Shown: positions 33,614 through 44,994, numbered from the stretch's first letter. The stretch: 64,000 nt of DNA from Thalassotalea sp. 42_200_T64 (GCA_002162925.1 MABC01000053.1:82535-146534), one strand, 5' to 3'. Notes: a model not told the origin generated them from the letters alone. Numbers and translations are program-made.

Positions 33614-33692
33614 TTCAAATCATCTTGTCGAAAATACTCTGTTAAACTTTATAAACAGAAAATCTTTATTTTTCATTGTTATTGCCAACAGC

Positions 33693-33842
33693 TTAGTCAA
33701 TTTGCGAGTTAATTTTATCTTGCTGAATTCGCCATTTTTGTAGTTCGCTGTAGTAATGGTCCCAAACGCATGGGCAACAAGAACCACCTCCACAACAATC
33801 ATCATCGGCTGGAGGGTAAGGTTTTTCTAGTAATTCAGTCAT
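33693..33842 (-). CDS. Cys-rich microprotein, oxidoreductase-like N-terminal domain type (copy B; absent from ORF track)
   Basis: Read directly: MTELLEKPYPPADDDCCGGGSCCPCVWDHYYSELQKWRIQQDKINSQID*. Confidence 0.8.
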   Translation of the reverse strand: MTELLEKPYPPADDDCCGGGSCCPCVWDHYYSELQKWRIQQDKINSQID

Positions 33843-33975
33843 GTTAATTTTGCACAGTTAATATTTCGATTGTCGTTATTTTACCTGAATGGCGATTGAA
33901 GTAAAAACCTATTCTTTAACCAATAACAGAATTTATACCATCCCTGGAAATTCTAAGTTAATTCATCCCTGAATT

Positions 33976-34003
33976 AAAAAACCCTGCAGTTGCAGGGCTT
34001 AAA
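33976..34003 (-). terminator. Rho-independent terminator downstream of accC
   Basis: AAAAAACCCTGCA-GT-TGCAGGG, T-run on the minus strand. Confidence 0.8.
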
Positions 34004-34020
34004 AATTATACTGATAATGT

Positions 34021-34097
34021 ACCTTGTACCTTGTACCTTGTACCTTGTACCTTGTACCTTGTACCTAGTACCTAGTATCTAGTACCTAGTATCTATT
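34021..34097. repeat. Heptamer tandem array (ACCTTGT x6, then ACCTAGT-type variants, 11 units)
   Basis: Six perfect ACCTTGT units, then ACCTAGT, ACCTAGT, ATCTAGT, ACCTAGT, ATCTATT, running into the accC stop codon. Confidence 0.95.
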
Positions 34098-35442
34098 ACT
34101 CAATATCGGCGAGTTTTTTCTCTAGGTAGTGAATATTAGCACCACCACGGGCAAAACCAACATCAGACATGATGTCCTCTTGCAAGGCGATATTGGTTTT
34201 AATACCATCGATTACTAATTCATCCAGAGCGTTTTTCATACGAGCAATCGCTACATCACGAGTTTCACCGTAAGTGATCAGTTTGCCAATCATCGAATCG
34301 TAATGAGGCGGTACTGAGTAATCAGTGTAAATGTGAGAATCCCAGCGTACGCCCATGCCCCCAGGAGGGTGGAAACGAGTGATTTTACCCGGAGAAGGGA
34401 TAAAAGTACGGGGATCTTCAGCATTGATACGACACTCTATGGCATGCCCCTTTACTTGAATATCTTCCTGTTTGATGGTTAATTTTTGACCTGAAGCAAT
34501 ACGGAGTTGCTCTTTGATCAAATCAACCCCAGTGATCATTTCGGAAACCGGATGCTCTACCTGAATACGGGTGTTCATTTCAATGAAATAGAACTCGCCA
34601 TTTTCAAATAAGAATTCGAAGGTACCGGCACCGCGGTAGTTAATTTCTTTACAAGCGTTACAACAACGAGCACCAATTTCAGCACGAATTTCAGGGGTAA
34701 TACCAGGCGCAGGCGCCTCTTCCACAACTTTTTGGTGACGACGTTGCATCGAACAGTCACGTTCGGCAAGGTGAATTGCATTGCCTTGGCCATCGGCAAG
34801 AATTTGAATTTCAACGTGACGAGGGTTTTCCAGGAATTTCTCCATGTAAACCATATCGTTGTTGAACGTGTTTCTCGCTTCAGTTTTGGTTAACTGAATC
34901 GATTCAATTAAGTCCGCTTCGCTACGTACCACACGCATACCGCGACCACCACCACCACCAGAGGCTTTGATGATCACCGGGTAACCTATGCGGCGACCGT
35001 GAGCGATACTTGCCGCTTCATCGTCGGTAAGCGGACCATCAGATCCTGGAACACAAGGAACTCCGGCGGCTTTCATTGCTTTAATCGCTGAAACTTTATC
35101 GCCCATTAAGCGAATGCTGTCCGCTACAGGACCAATAAAGGCAAAACCTGATTGTTCAACCTGCTCGGCAAAATCTGCGTTTTCCGCTAAAAACCCGTAC
35201 CCAGGATGAATAGCATCGGCATCAGTGACTTCGGCGGCGGTAATTAAACGAGGGATGTTTAAGTAACTGTCCAGAGCTGATGGTTTACCAATACATATAG
35301 TCTCGTCTGCCAATAAAACGTGTTTAAGGTTTTTATCAGCAGTAGAGTGTACAGCTACGGTTTTAATGCCTAGCTCTTTACATGCACGTAAAATACGTAA
35401 TGCAATTTCGCCTCTGTTGGCGATAAGTACTTTCTTTAACAT
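34096..35442 (-). CDS. accC: Acetyl-CoA carboxylase biotin carboxylase subunit
   Basis: [36 protein letters not shown]. Confidence 0.98.
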   Translation of the reverse strand: MLKKVLIANRGEIALRILRACKELGIKTVAVHSTADKNLKHVLLADETICIGKPSALDSYLNIPRLITAAEVTDADAIHPGYGFLAENADFAEQVEQSGFAFIGPVADSIRLMGDKVSAIKAMKAAGVPCVPGSDGPLTDDEAASIAHGRRIGYPVIIKASGGGGGRGMRVVRSEADLIESIQLTKTEARNTFNNDMVYMEKFLENPRHVEIQILADGQGNAIHLAERDCSMQRRHQKVVEEAPAPGITPEIRAEIGARCCNACKEINYRGAGTFEFLFENGEFYFIEMNTRIQVEHPVSEMITGVDLIKEQLRIASGQKLTIKQEDIQVKGHAIECRINAEDPRTFIPSPGKITRFHPPGGMGVRWDSHIYTDYSVPPHYDSMIGKLITYGETRDVAIARMKNALDELVIDGIKTNIALQEDIMSDVGFARGGANIHYLEKKLADIE

Positions 35443-35463
35443 GGAATTAACCTTACGTTATGC

Positions 35464-35913
35464 TTATTCGATTACGAAAAGCGGTTGGTCAAATTCAATT
35501 GTGTCTTCATTTTCAGCAAGAATTTGTTTAATAACACCAGACTTGTCAGCTTCAATTTGGTTCATCATTTTCATCGCTTCAACAATACATAAAGTATCGC
35601 CAGCATTTACGTGTTGACCTACCGCTGCGAAAGCTGGAGCATCAGGCGATGCTGAAGCGTAGAAAGTACCAACCATAGGTGAACGAACAATATGACCCGT
35701 TAGTTCGGCACTTGCAGGGGCTGCAGCAGCAACAGGAGCTGCCATTGCAACAGGAGCTGCAGCAACAGGAGCTGCCATTGCAACAGGAGCTGCCATTGCA
35801 ACAGGAGCACCACGGCAGATGCGAACAGACTCTTCACCTTCAGAGATCTCTAATTCATTGATTCCGGACTCTTCAACAAGTTCGATTAATTTTTTGATTT
35901 TACGAATATCCAT
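35464..35913 (-). CDS. accB: Acetyl-CoA carboxylase biotin carboxyl carrier protein
   Basis: [33 protein letters not shown]-terminal [15 protein letters not shown]. Confidence 0.98.
   Translation of the reverse strand: MDIRKIKKLIELVEESGINELEISEGEESVRICRGAPVAMAAPVAMAAPVAAAPVAMAAPVAAAAPASAELTGHIVRSPMVGTFYASASPDAPAFAAVGQHVNAGDTLCIVEAMKMMNQIEADKSGVIKQILAENEDTIEFDQPLFVIE
35724..35810. repeat. In-frame minisatellite encoding the accB Ala/Pro/Met linker
   Basis: Repeats of GCAACAGGAGCTGCCATT and variants, encoding ([11 protein letters not shown])n. Confidence 0.8.
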
Positions 35914-35940
35914 TAGTACACCTTAGTAATGTTTATTTTA

Positions 35941-35980
35941 CTTAACTTAACTTAATTTAATTTAATTTAGTTTAATTTGT
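35941..35980. repeat. Pentamer tandem array (CTTAA/TTTAA, 8 units)
   Basis: CTTAA x3, TTTAA x2, TTTAG, TTTAA, TTTGT across the aroQ stop region. Confidence 0.8.
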
Positions 35981-36419
35981 TTAGTGTGTGATGAGCCGCA
36001 TCAAGGGCATATTCGTACCCCTTCGCACCCAAACCACAAACAACCCCTTCAGCGATATCTGAAAGGTAAGAATGATGACGAAACGCTTCACGTTTGTGCA
36101 CATTAGACAGATGAACTTCAATGAACGGGATATTTACTGCCGAGAACGCATCTCGAAGAGCTACGCTGGTATGAGTAAATGCCGCAGGATTGATGATTAT
36201 AAAATCTACCTTTTGGTGTGCCTGGTGAATGGCGTCGATTAATTCATGCTCCGCATTACTCTGCAGATGCATTAAATTGATATCTAAAGATTTAGCCTGT
36301 ATTTCTAAATTAGCAACAATTTCTGCTAAAGTTTGTGAGCCATAGATTTCCGGTTCACGTTTGCCCAGCATATTTAAATTTGGGCCATTTAACAGTAAAA
36401 CATTAAACTTTGTAGTCAT
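35967..36419 (-). CDS. aroQ: Type II 3-dehydroquinate dehydratase
   Basis: [37 protein letters not shown]. Confidence 0.97.
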   Translation of the reverse strand: MTTKFNVLLLNGPNLNMLGKREPEIYGSQTLAEIVANLEIQAKSLDINLMHLQSNAEHELIDAIHQAHQKVDFIIINPAAFTHTSVALRDAFSAVNIPFIEVHLSNVHKREAFRHHSYLSDIAEGVVCGLGAKGYEYALDAAHHTLNKLN

Positions 36420-36622
36420 CTGCAGCTAAATCCAGTGAAATTATTGTTTTTGAACTATTTAACGTATTAAAGCATATCTGCTACTTAGTTTATACGTTGA
36501 AAATGTACGTTTTTTCAAATCTCTGCACATTATAGACATTTTCGCAGCAATTAGCAGCAAAATATTGGTCTAATCAGTGGTGTTATGATTCTGAAAAGGA
36601 ATATTGAGAGATAAAAATTGCA

Positions 36623-36643
36623 AAAAGGGGCGAAAGCCCCTTT
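36623..36643 (-). terminator. Terminator after dsbD
   Basis: AAAGGGGC-GAAA-GCCCCTTT; T-run on the minus strand. Confidence 0.8.
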
Positions 36644-36670
36644 GTTTGGCTGGAGCGTTTGAATGATAAT

Positions 36671-38533
36671 TTAATTAAATATTTTATTGATATGGTTAGC
36701 AAACTCCTCTGCGCCCATAAAACCTGTGACTCGTTGCTGGCTTAATTCGTTGCCATGAACATCAAAAAATAAAATTGAAGGCAAACCGAACACATCAAAA
36801 GATGTCATTAACTCAATACTTTGCGGCTCTCCGGTTTCGGTTAAATCGATTTGTATCAGCACAGTGTTATGCAAAGCTTGCTGCACTTCTGGCTTGGGAA
36901 AGGTGTATTTTTCAAACTCTTTACAGGCAATACACCAATCCGCATATAAGTCGACCATTACCGATTGGCCCTTGCTATTCGCCTTGGCAACCTCGACAGT
37001 TAATTGGTCTAAACTTGCCACATGGATAAATTCTTTGTGAGTTTGCTGTTGTGCAACACCGACATTAAATAAAGTGTTATAAGCTAAGTTTGCGCCAAAG
37101 AATAGCATAACAAATATTATTAAAGCTCGAAGGCCATACCCGATACTGGCTGGCGATTTACGATTATCATTGTTTACTACGTAAAAATAGGTGGCGGTAA
37201 TTAACAACAAAAACGCCCACAATAGGTTAGATACCATTTCAGGTAAGAAACGCTCTAGCAGGAATACTGGCACGGCCAATAATAAGAAGCCGAAAACATT
37301 CTTGATTACCGTCATCCAATTGCCCGCTTTCGGTAACAATTTACCGCCTGAGCTGCCCAATACTAATAACGGTAACCCCATGCCTAAACTCAGAACGTAT
37401 AAAGCCGAAGCACCAATGACTACATCCCCTGTTTGTGCGATATAAATCAATGCGCCAGTGAGTGGCGCAGTGGTGCAAGGCGAGGCAACTAAACCAGAAA
37501 TGGCGCCCATAACAAAGACCGAAACCAGCGAGCCGCCTTTTTGACTTCTGCTTATATTGTTCAACTTGTTTTGCCAACTTGTGGGTAATGCTAAATTGAA
37601 CACGCCAAACATCGACAGTGCTAACAACACGAACAATATGCTTAAACCAATTAAAATGGCAGGGTGCTGAAATGCGGCTTGAAACTGTGCACCCGCTAGG
37701 GCAACAGCTATGCCTAAAGCAGTATAAGTAATTGCCATACCTTGCACGTAAGCCATTGATAAAGTAAACGCTTTACGGGTGGTTAAGTGTTTTCCCCGAC
37801 CAACAATAATGCCCGTTAAAATAGGATACATAGGGAAAACACAAGGGGTAAAGGAAAGTAATAGTCCTAGACCGAAAAAGCTGACTAAGGTGAATAGTAA
37901 ACTATTTCCGGCGAGCATTGATGCCAATTCATCTTGCTGGCTAATGGTTTCGTCATCGTTAATTTGTCCTGCGCTTGTGTTGTTTTTCGAGACATCAACA
38001 TATCCTGCGCCAATGGCATTTAAAATAGCGTTAGCGCTTGGGTTAGTTGGTATTTCTTTTGATTTTTCATTTGCATTAACAAAGCCACTTAACGGTACGG
38101 TGTTTTTCGTTGGCGGGTAACACAAGCCTTTATCCGCACAACCTTGGTAAGTGATCGTTAACTCACCGTTAGGGCCAACATTATTCAAAGGAACAGTAAA
38201 TTTAACTTGTTTGTAGTAAACCTGCTGAACGCCAAAATATTCATCTTCATGATCTTCGCCTTGCGGCAATAGCGGTAAAGTGAACTCGGCATCTGCGGCT
38301 TTAAATTTAAATTTACCTTTATATAGGTAGTAACCATCAGCAATGGCAAAGTAAATTTCTAACTTGTCTTGCTGCTGATTAAAGTCGAATTGAAAGGCTT
38401 GCTCTACCGGTAAAAATTCTTGGTCATTGCTGAATAATGAATCAAGTGAAGTATCAAAAATAGAATTTTGAGCGGTAGCAGTACCGGTCAATATAGAAAC
38501 GGTAAGTAGCAATAAAGCAAATATTGAGCGCAT
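36671..38533 (-). CDS. dsbD: Thiol:disulfide interchange protein DsbD
   Basis: N-terminal DsbD-alpha domain, TM segment with SFTPCVFPMYPIL, C-terminal DLYADWCIACKEFEKYTF. Confidence 0.95.
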   Translation of the reverse strand: MRSIFALLLLTVSILTGTATAQNSIFDTSLDSLFSNDQEFLPVEQAFQFDFNQQQDKLEIYFAIADGYYLYKGKFKFKAADAEFTLPLLPQGEDHEDEYFGVQQVYYKQVKFTVPLNNVGPNGELTITYQGCADKGLCYPPTKNTVPLSGFVNANEKSKEIPTNPSANAILNAIGAGYVDVSKNNTSAGQINDDETISQQDELASMLAGNSLLFTLVSFFGLGLLLSFTPCVFPMYPILTGIIVGRGKHLTTRKAFTLSMAYVQGMAITYTALGIAVALAGAQFQAAFQHPAILIGLSILFVLLALSMFGVFNLALPTSWQNKLNNISRSQKGGSLVSVFVMGAISGLVASPCTTAPLTGALIYIAQTGDVVIGASALYVLSLGMGLPLLVLGSSGGKLLPKAGNWMTVIKNVFGFLLLAVPVFLLERFLPEMVSNLLWAFLLLITATYFYVVNNDNRKSPASIGYGLRALIIFVMLFFGANLAYNTLFNVGVAQQQTHKEFIHVASLDQLTVEVAKANSKGQSVMVDLYADWCIACKEFEKYTFPKPEVQQALHNTVLIQIDLTETGEPQSIELMTSFDVFGLPSILFFDVHGNELSQQRVTGFMGAEEFANHINKIFN

Positions 38534-38535
38534 GT

Positions 38536-38856
38536 TTATTTTTTCACTGTGTCATGTATCCAGTTTAAATACAGCTCATTGCCTTGCTGGATGGTCAATG
38601 CAATGATTTCTACTACATCATAGGGGTGCAGTGCGATTATCGTCTGTTCAAGTTGTGGAAATAATTGTTGCTTTGATTTGATCAACAACATTATCTCTTC
38701 GTCGCACTCTTGCTTTCCTTGCCAACGGTAAAAAGATTTTATTTTCGGCAAAATATTAACACAGGCAGCCAGTTGGTCCGTAATTAATTTTTCGGCAATA
38801 GCTTCTGCCACCTCACTGTCTGGGCAATTACATAATACAATTTGAAACATATACAC
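38536..38856 (-). CDS. cutA: CutA-like divalent cation tolerance protein
   Basis: CNCPDSEVAEAIAEKLITDQLAACVNILPKIKSFYRWQGK. Confidence 0.93.
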   Translation of the reverse strand: MYMFQIVLCNCPDSEVAEAIAEKLITDQLAACVNILPKIKSFYRWQGKQECDEEIMLLIKSKQQLFPQLEQTIIALHPYDVVEIIALTIQQGNELYLNWIHDTVKK

Positions 38857-39031
38857 TCTCTATTATTAGCCTAACTGCTGTCTCCCAACATCGTTATTTT
38901 AGCTAAGCAAGTTAATAGTCTATCTTAAAATTAACCGCAGCAGTTATATCAATCCGCATAAGTACGACTTCGCTTGAAATAGACCCGATCACCCCAATAT
39001 AAGTTTCATCACTACAATATTTTGGACCTTT

Positions 39032-39556
39032 ATGTTTAAAGTTTTATTATTACTGTTTATTGTCATGCCCATTATCGAGATTATGGTGTTGATGAATGTT
39101 GGTGGCCTTATCGGCGTGTTACCAACCATTGTAATTGTTATTTTAACCGCTTGGGTTGGTGCAGCTATGGTGCGTCAACAAGGCTTGGCGACTTACCAGT
39201 CGGTTCAATATAAATTAGCACAAGGGCAAATGCCTTCTGATGAAATCATTGCTGCTTTACTATTGCTGGTCGCTGGGGTGCTATTATTAACTCCCGGTTT
39301 TATTACCGATGGCTTTGGTCTGTTATTGTTGTGGCCAGTATCGCGAGCTGCTATTGTAAAAGCGGTGCAAAAACATTTAACGGCTTCTAAAACCAATCAT
39401 ACAAGTTTTTTTCATGGCCAATTTGATCAACATCAATCTGGTGCACAATCTCAATTTTCAGAGGATATAAACTCAGATCAAGGATTTGAAAATCGACATA
39501 TAGATAGTGAAAAATCCGGTAAAACCATAGACGGTGAGTTTGAGCGCAAAGACTAA
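39032..39556 (+). CDS. fxsA: FxsA family membrane protein
   Basis: PIIEIMVLMNVGGLIGVLPTIVIVILTAWVGAAMVRQQGL; upstream of groES. Confidence 0.9.
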   Translation: MFKVLLLLFIVMPIIEIMVLMNVGGLIGVLPTIVIVILTAWVGAAMVRQQGLATYQSVQYKLAQGQMPSDEIIAALLLLVAGVLLLTPGFITDGFGLLLLWPVSRAAIVKAVQKHLTASKTNHTSFFHGQFDQHQSGAQSQFSEDINSDQGFENRHIDSEKSGKTIDGEFERKD

Positions 39557-39587
39557 TTTTGTTAAATAACGACATAATGAAGTCTTA

Positions 39588-39621
39588 ATAGCGCCATTTA
39601 CTTAAATAGCGCTATTTTTTT
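39588..39621 (+). terminator. Terminator after fxsA
   Basis: AATAGCGC...AGCGCTATTTTTTT. Confidence 0.7.
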
Positions 39622-39641
39622 AGTTATTTTTCGCGTTATCA

Positions 39642-39669
39642 CTTGAGAGTAAAAAAATAATCCCCATCT
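39642..39669 (+). promoter_or_regulatory. Sigma-32 heat-shock promoter of groESL
   Basis: CTTGAGA-N13-CCCCATCT, 65 bp upstream of groES. Confidence 0.8.
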
Positions 39670-39733
39670 GTTTACTAACAATAAATTGTTTAAAAATTTT
39701 CACTAATTAAAAAATTCATATCAGGAGATATAA

Positions 39734-40024
39734 ATGAGCATTCGTCCTTTACACGATCGTGTGATTATCAAACGGAAAGAAGCAGAGTCAAAATCTGCTG
39801 GCGGTATCGTATTAACAGGCAGTGCGGCTGAAAAATCTACTCGCGGTGAAGTTGTTGCTGTCGGTAATGGCCGCATTTTAGAATCGGGTGAAGTTCGTCC
39901 TTTAGATGTAAAAGTTGGCGATCAGGTTATTTTCACCGAAGGCTATGGTGCCAAAACTGAAAAAATTGACGGCGATGAAGTGCTTATTTTAAGTGAAGCC
40001 GATATTTTGGCGATTGTTGAATAG
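39734..40024 (+). CDS. groES: Co-chaperonin GroES
   Basis: [40 protein letters not shown]. Confidence 0.98.
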   Translation: MSIRPLHDRVIIKRKEAESKSAGGIVLTGSAAEKSTRGEVVAVGNGRILESGEVRPLDVKVGDQVIFTEGYGAKTEKIDGDEVLILSEADILAIVE

Positions 40025-40104
40025 ATCTGCTTCGCATCTCTATTTAGACCACTTCGTGGTAATTAAAAAAATTATTGTAGATTAGGCTTTTGCCTGATGA
40101 ATAA

Positions 40105-41772
<1,668 letters not shown>

Positions 41773-41819
41773 AAATAGAGTTTAAACTCTAAATTTACTA
41801 ACTCTGAACATTTAAACGA

Positions 41820-41850
41820 AAGCCTGAATAGCAATATTCAGGCTTTTTTA
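41820..41850 (+). terminator. Terminator after groEL
   Basis: AAGCCTGAAT-AGCA-ATATTCAGGCTTTTTTA. Confidence 0.9.
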
Positions 41851-42083
41851 TTTATTATTTTTAATAACAACTTTAATTTGATTTCATACTTCTATGGCGC
41901 TCTGGGGCACATTGCGCCTTAGAGTAGTTATTCAAAAAATAATCTGGGGAACTTAAGAAACGGATAATAACCAACAGGAATACTGCAAAGTATTCCTGTT
42001 TTGCATTAAAGCGACTAATAACTCAGTTACCGACAATGCAAGTAGTCTTTTTTCGTCATAGCGAAAATTCTAAAATTAGTACA

Positions 42084-43364
42084 TTAGAGCAGGCGCATTA
42101 CCATCTCTTTGACAACTAAATATTGAACTTGCCTTAGCATCCTTAATTCACCAGGTCGCGCTGGACTAGGAGGTAGTAGTTCAACTTGCTGGTAAAGGTT
42201 ACTAAATTCATCATTAATGCTGCTAGCTATACGATGCAACTGTTTTGAGGCTAACGAGATAGGGATGCCTAATGTCTGAGAAAAAGCTAAAACATCTTCT
42301 CGTGTGACGTCACTAAATCGTTCCTTGCCGTTAATTGGTACAGATACTTTTTCATTTAAAGGATCAGTTCCTTCGGGTACGTAGATAATGGTACTTAGCA
42401 AGTCATAAAATGGTGTTAATTGAGCGAAGCCTTTCACATAAAAAAAACTGATGTTCTTTAAGTGCGCATCTCCATTACCAATAAGCAGGTTAAACAGGAC
42501 CCATTGAAATAACTTTAGTGACGTGATCGCTGGCGGTCTTACTTCTTTAAGTAGCTTTTGATAAGTTTCTACTGTTGACGCCCTATATTTAGAGCCCCTG
42601 CCATACCCCAATAATTGGCATGCATCTACAATGTGTTTTCGCTCTTGCTCGGGATAGTCTCCAATTCTATCAAATCGCTCGACAATGTAAGCAGGCTCTG
42701 GGGTGTAGATAACGTCTACATCAGGCACATCTATACCTAATTGATACGCCAATTTCATCATAAACCATTCGTTACGGGTAGTTTGCCAATAGCGATCCGG
42801 TTCGGAATGATCCGGTTTTAAAATGTGCGTCGAAGGCGTACCCTCATTACCTTCAAACAAGTCATCACCTTGTTTGATTATAAGCATCTTGTGTTGGGCG
42901 CCAGCCAACGACATTCGGCTGCCTTGACGGCTATTAAGGGGGGCTCTCGGTAAGTTTTTTATTTTATCCCATAACTGCTCGTATGGTAGAGGCGTTGCAT
43001 CGCTAGCAGGAAATTCAACCAACTCTTCTAATAACGTTAACGCGCCGGCTGATTCTATGCCTGATTCGGTAAGTAGAGCAAAAGAGTCTTCATGATCTAC
43101 ATCCGCGTCTTTGGCCAGTAATAGTCGTGCGTTTTCTTCTGGTAATAGGTTGTCGAAAAATCGCTGAACTGGGCGCCTTGTGCCAGAATCAAGATGCTCA
43201 CCTTCTTTTAATGGGATGTCTGGGCATATCGCAAACCTATTTGGCGATGCTAACCAAGCTTCGTCGTATTTGAAAGACCAAAACCCATTAGTATCTCGCA
43301 ACTGTCCCATTAACTGCTTGCCTACATAAACCTGTAGTTTTCTGGCGGCATGCATATCACTCAT
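42084..43364 (-). CDS. hipA: HipA-family serine/threonine kinase toxin
   Basis: RMSLAGAQHKMLI, STHILKPDH, NEWFMMKLAYQLGIDVPDVD, LLIGNGDAHLKNISFFY. Confidence 0.95.
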   Translation of the reverse strand: MSDMHAARKLQVYVGKQLMGQLRDTNGFWSFKYDEAWLASPNRFAICPDIPLKEGEHLDSGTRRPVQRFFDNLLPEENARLLLAKDADVDHEDSFALLTESGIESAGALTLLEELVEFPASDATPLPYEQLWDKIKNLPRAPLNSRQGSRMSLAGAQHKMLIIKQGDDLFEGNEGTPSTHILKPDHSEPDRYWQTTRNEWFMMKLAYQLGIDVPDVDVIYTPEPAYIVERFDRIGDYPEQERKHIVDACQLLGYGRGSKYRASTVETYQKLLKEVRPPAITSLKLFQWVLFNLLIGNGDAHLKNISFFYVKGFAQLTPFYDLLSTIIYVPEGTDPLNEKVSVPINGKERFSDVTREDVLAFSQTLGIPISLASKQLHRIASSINDEFSNLYQQVELLPPSPARPGELRMLRQVQYLVVKEMVMRLL

Positions 43365-43644
43365 AATTCGATACTAATTGCTGAATTTGAGAAATCAATT
43401 TTCGTTTTGCTCCATCGTTACTTTCAGGTAAGACGATATCAATTTTTACCTCTAACCCAAGTGCTTCCATTAAGGCGAATACGCGGGCAACTGACATTGA
43501 GCCAGAGCCTTTTTCAAAGCTGCCAATTGTATTGATGCTGCTGCCAGAAAATTCTCCGGCGCTTTTTTGATCTAAGTCTTGGCTTTTTCTCACTGCGGCT
43601 GCGATTTTACCCCATTGGTCGATGGACTTAATTGTGACTTGCAT
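43357..43644 (-). CDS. hipB: HipB-like HTH antitoxin
   Basis: HTH: VRKSQDLDQKSAGEFSGSSINTIGSFEKGSGSMSVARVFALMEALGLEV; overlaps hipA. Start chosen at MQVTIK because the upstream ATG (43665) lies in an operator. Confidence 0.88.
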   Translation of the reverse strand: MQVTIKSIDQWGKIAAAVRKSQDLDQKSAGEFSGSSINTIGSFEKGSGSMSVARVFALMEALGLEVKIDIVLPESNDGAKRKLISQIQQLVSNYE

Positions 43645-43660
43645 TATATCTTCCATTAAA

Positions 43661-43678
43661 TTCATAGTATTTTGTGAA
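43661..43678. promoter_or_regulatory. HipB-type operator O1
   Basis: TTCATAGTATTTTGTGAA. Confidence 0.7.
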
Positions 43679-43710
43679 TCATAGTTAAATTCTACACAAA
43701 AAACAATGCC

Positions 43711-43728
43711 CTCACAATATATTGTGAA
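43711..43728. promoter_or_regulatory. HipB-type operator O2
   Basis: CTCACAATATATTGTGAA (near-perfect palindrome). Confidence 0.75.
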
Positions 43729-43760
43729 ATAGTATCTGTTCAGGATAAAAATAGATTATA

Positions 43761-43778
43761 TTCATAGTATATTGTGAA
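43761..43778. promoter_or_regulatory. HipB-type operator O3
   Basis: TTCATAGTATATTGTGAA. Confidence 0.7.
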
Positions 43779-43978
43779 AATAATCTAATGACCGTATGTA
43801 CAATCAGCAACCTTAAATAAAGTCATTTGACAGCCTATGAATGGCACGATGAACGGCCTCACAGAAATTGTTTTTTGTTTCTTATCATAGCTAAAAAATT
43901 TGGTTATATCTCGAATAGGGAGCGACTTACTACTGAGGTATGGAGTCATGTATTGTTTGTATGTAATATACAAATTAA

Positions 43979-44044
43979 TTTAGAGAGGAAGTTGTAGCTC
44001 TTGTCACACAGCAAGGTTATAGCGCAACAGAAGCAGCTAAATAA
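43979..44044 (+). pseudogene. IS3-family OrfA N-terminal remnant
   Basis: FREEVVALVTQQGYSATEAAK* resembles the IS3 OrfA HTH start (FREEVVALVTEQGYS..EAAKSL). Confidence 0.6.
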
Positions 44045-44084
44045 TTTTTCTTATGTCTATATCGTAAAGCTCATACGTAAATTT

Positions 44085-44867
44085 TTATGAGGTTTTCGCT
44101 CTGTTTTGTGCCTTCTTTCTGAAATCTGACGGTAATACTTTAAAAAATTTTACAAATTGACGACTGAAATAGCTATGCTCTGAAAAGCCACAGTGACTGG
44201 CTACTCTAGAAATAGGTTCAGAGGTTTCAATTAACATACGGCGCGCTTGTTCAAGCCTGACTTCATTTATAAATTGTAATGGGGTTTTAGCCAGATATTT
44301 TTTAAAACGCCTTTCTAGTGCGCTTACCGATAGATGACTATGTTCTGCGAGTTGTTTGATACTGAACTCGTTGGCATAGTTGTCCCTTATATAATCCACA
44401 GGTTTTTGTAATAAGCTTAAACCGGCAGGCTCTACATTCGTTTGCTCAATATGTTGAGAAATGCCGTAAGTGCCGATGATACTCCCATCTTTACTATAGA
44501 GTGGACGTTTAGAGGTGGTAAACCAGGCCATAGAGCCACCTTTCGTTACGTTCAGCTCAAGACGACTTGATACTTCTTCTCCGACTAATACTTTTTTATC
44601 GTCAACAGCAAACTGCTTTGCAATATGCGGAGGAGAAAAATCATAGTCACCTAAGCCAACGACTTGCGGAAGTGTTTTCATGCCAACATGTTCAATAAAA
44701 CACTGATTACAGTGTAATAGCTTGCCATTAACATCTTTTATCCAAAACAAAGCACCGGGAACTAATTCATACATAGCAACAATTTGTTGTAAATCTACTT
44801 GATGTAATATTTTCAGGGACGTTGAATTGATATTCGTTATGCTCATAATGTTCTCCTTGAGGGGCAA
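44085..44867 (-). CDS. PAS-AraC transcriptional regulator
   Basis: PAS (GALFWIKDVNGKLLHCNQCFIEHVG) and AraC HTH (FSIKQLAEHSHLSVSALERRFKKYL...SRVASHCGFSEHSYFSRQFVKFF). Confidence 0.9.
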   Translation of the reverse strand: MPLKENIMSITNINSTSLKILHQVDLQQIVAMYELVPGALFWIKDVNGKLLHCNQCFIEHVGMKTLPQVVGLGDYDFSPPHIAKQFAVDDKKVLVGEEVSSRLELNVTKGGSMAWFTTSKRPLYSKDGSIIGTYGISQHIEQTNVEPAGLSLLQKPVDYIRDNYANEFSIKQLAEHSHLSVSALERRFKKYLAKTPLQFINEVRLEQARRMLIETSEPISRVASHCGFSEHSYFSRQFVKFFKVLPSDFRKKAQNRAKTS

Positions 44868-44994
44868 AAATAATTAGAGACGCTGATTTTTTCATATTGT
44901 TCACCGAAATATCTATACCAGCTTGATGCTTTACTTGTTATTATTTTCCACACTACTACCTTGTTGTAGTGAAAAGTAGCTTAAATTATAAAGT

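Noticed and set aside
34021-34097. Heptamer array considered as a CRISPR
   Set aside because: Units are contiguous 7-mers with no spacers and no cas genes nearby.
35679-35861. Gln/Leu-rich ORF opposite accB
   Set aside because: Artefact of the reverse reading of the accB Ala/Pro linker repeat.
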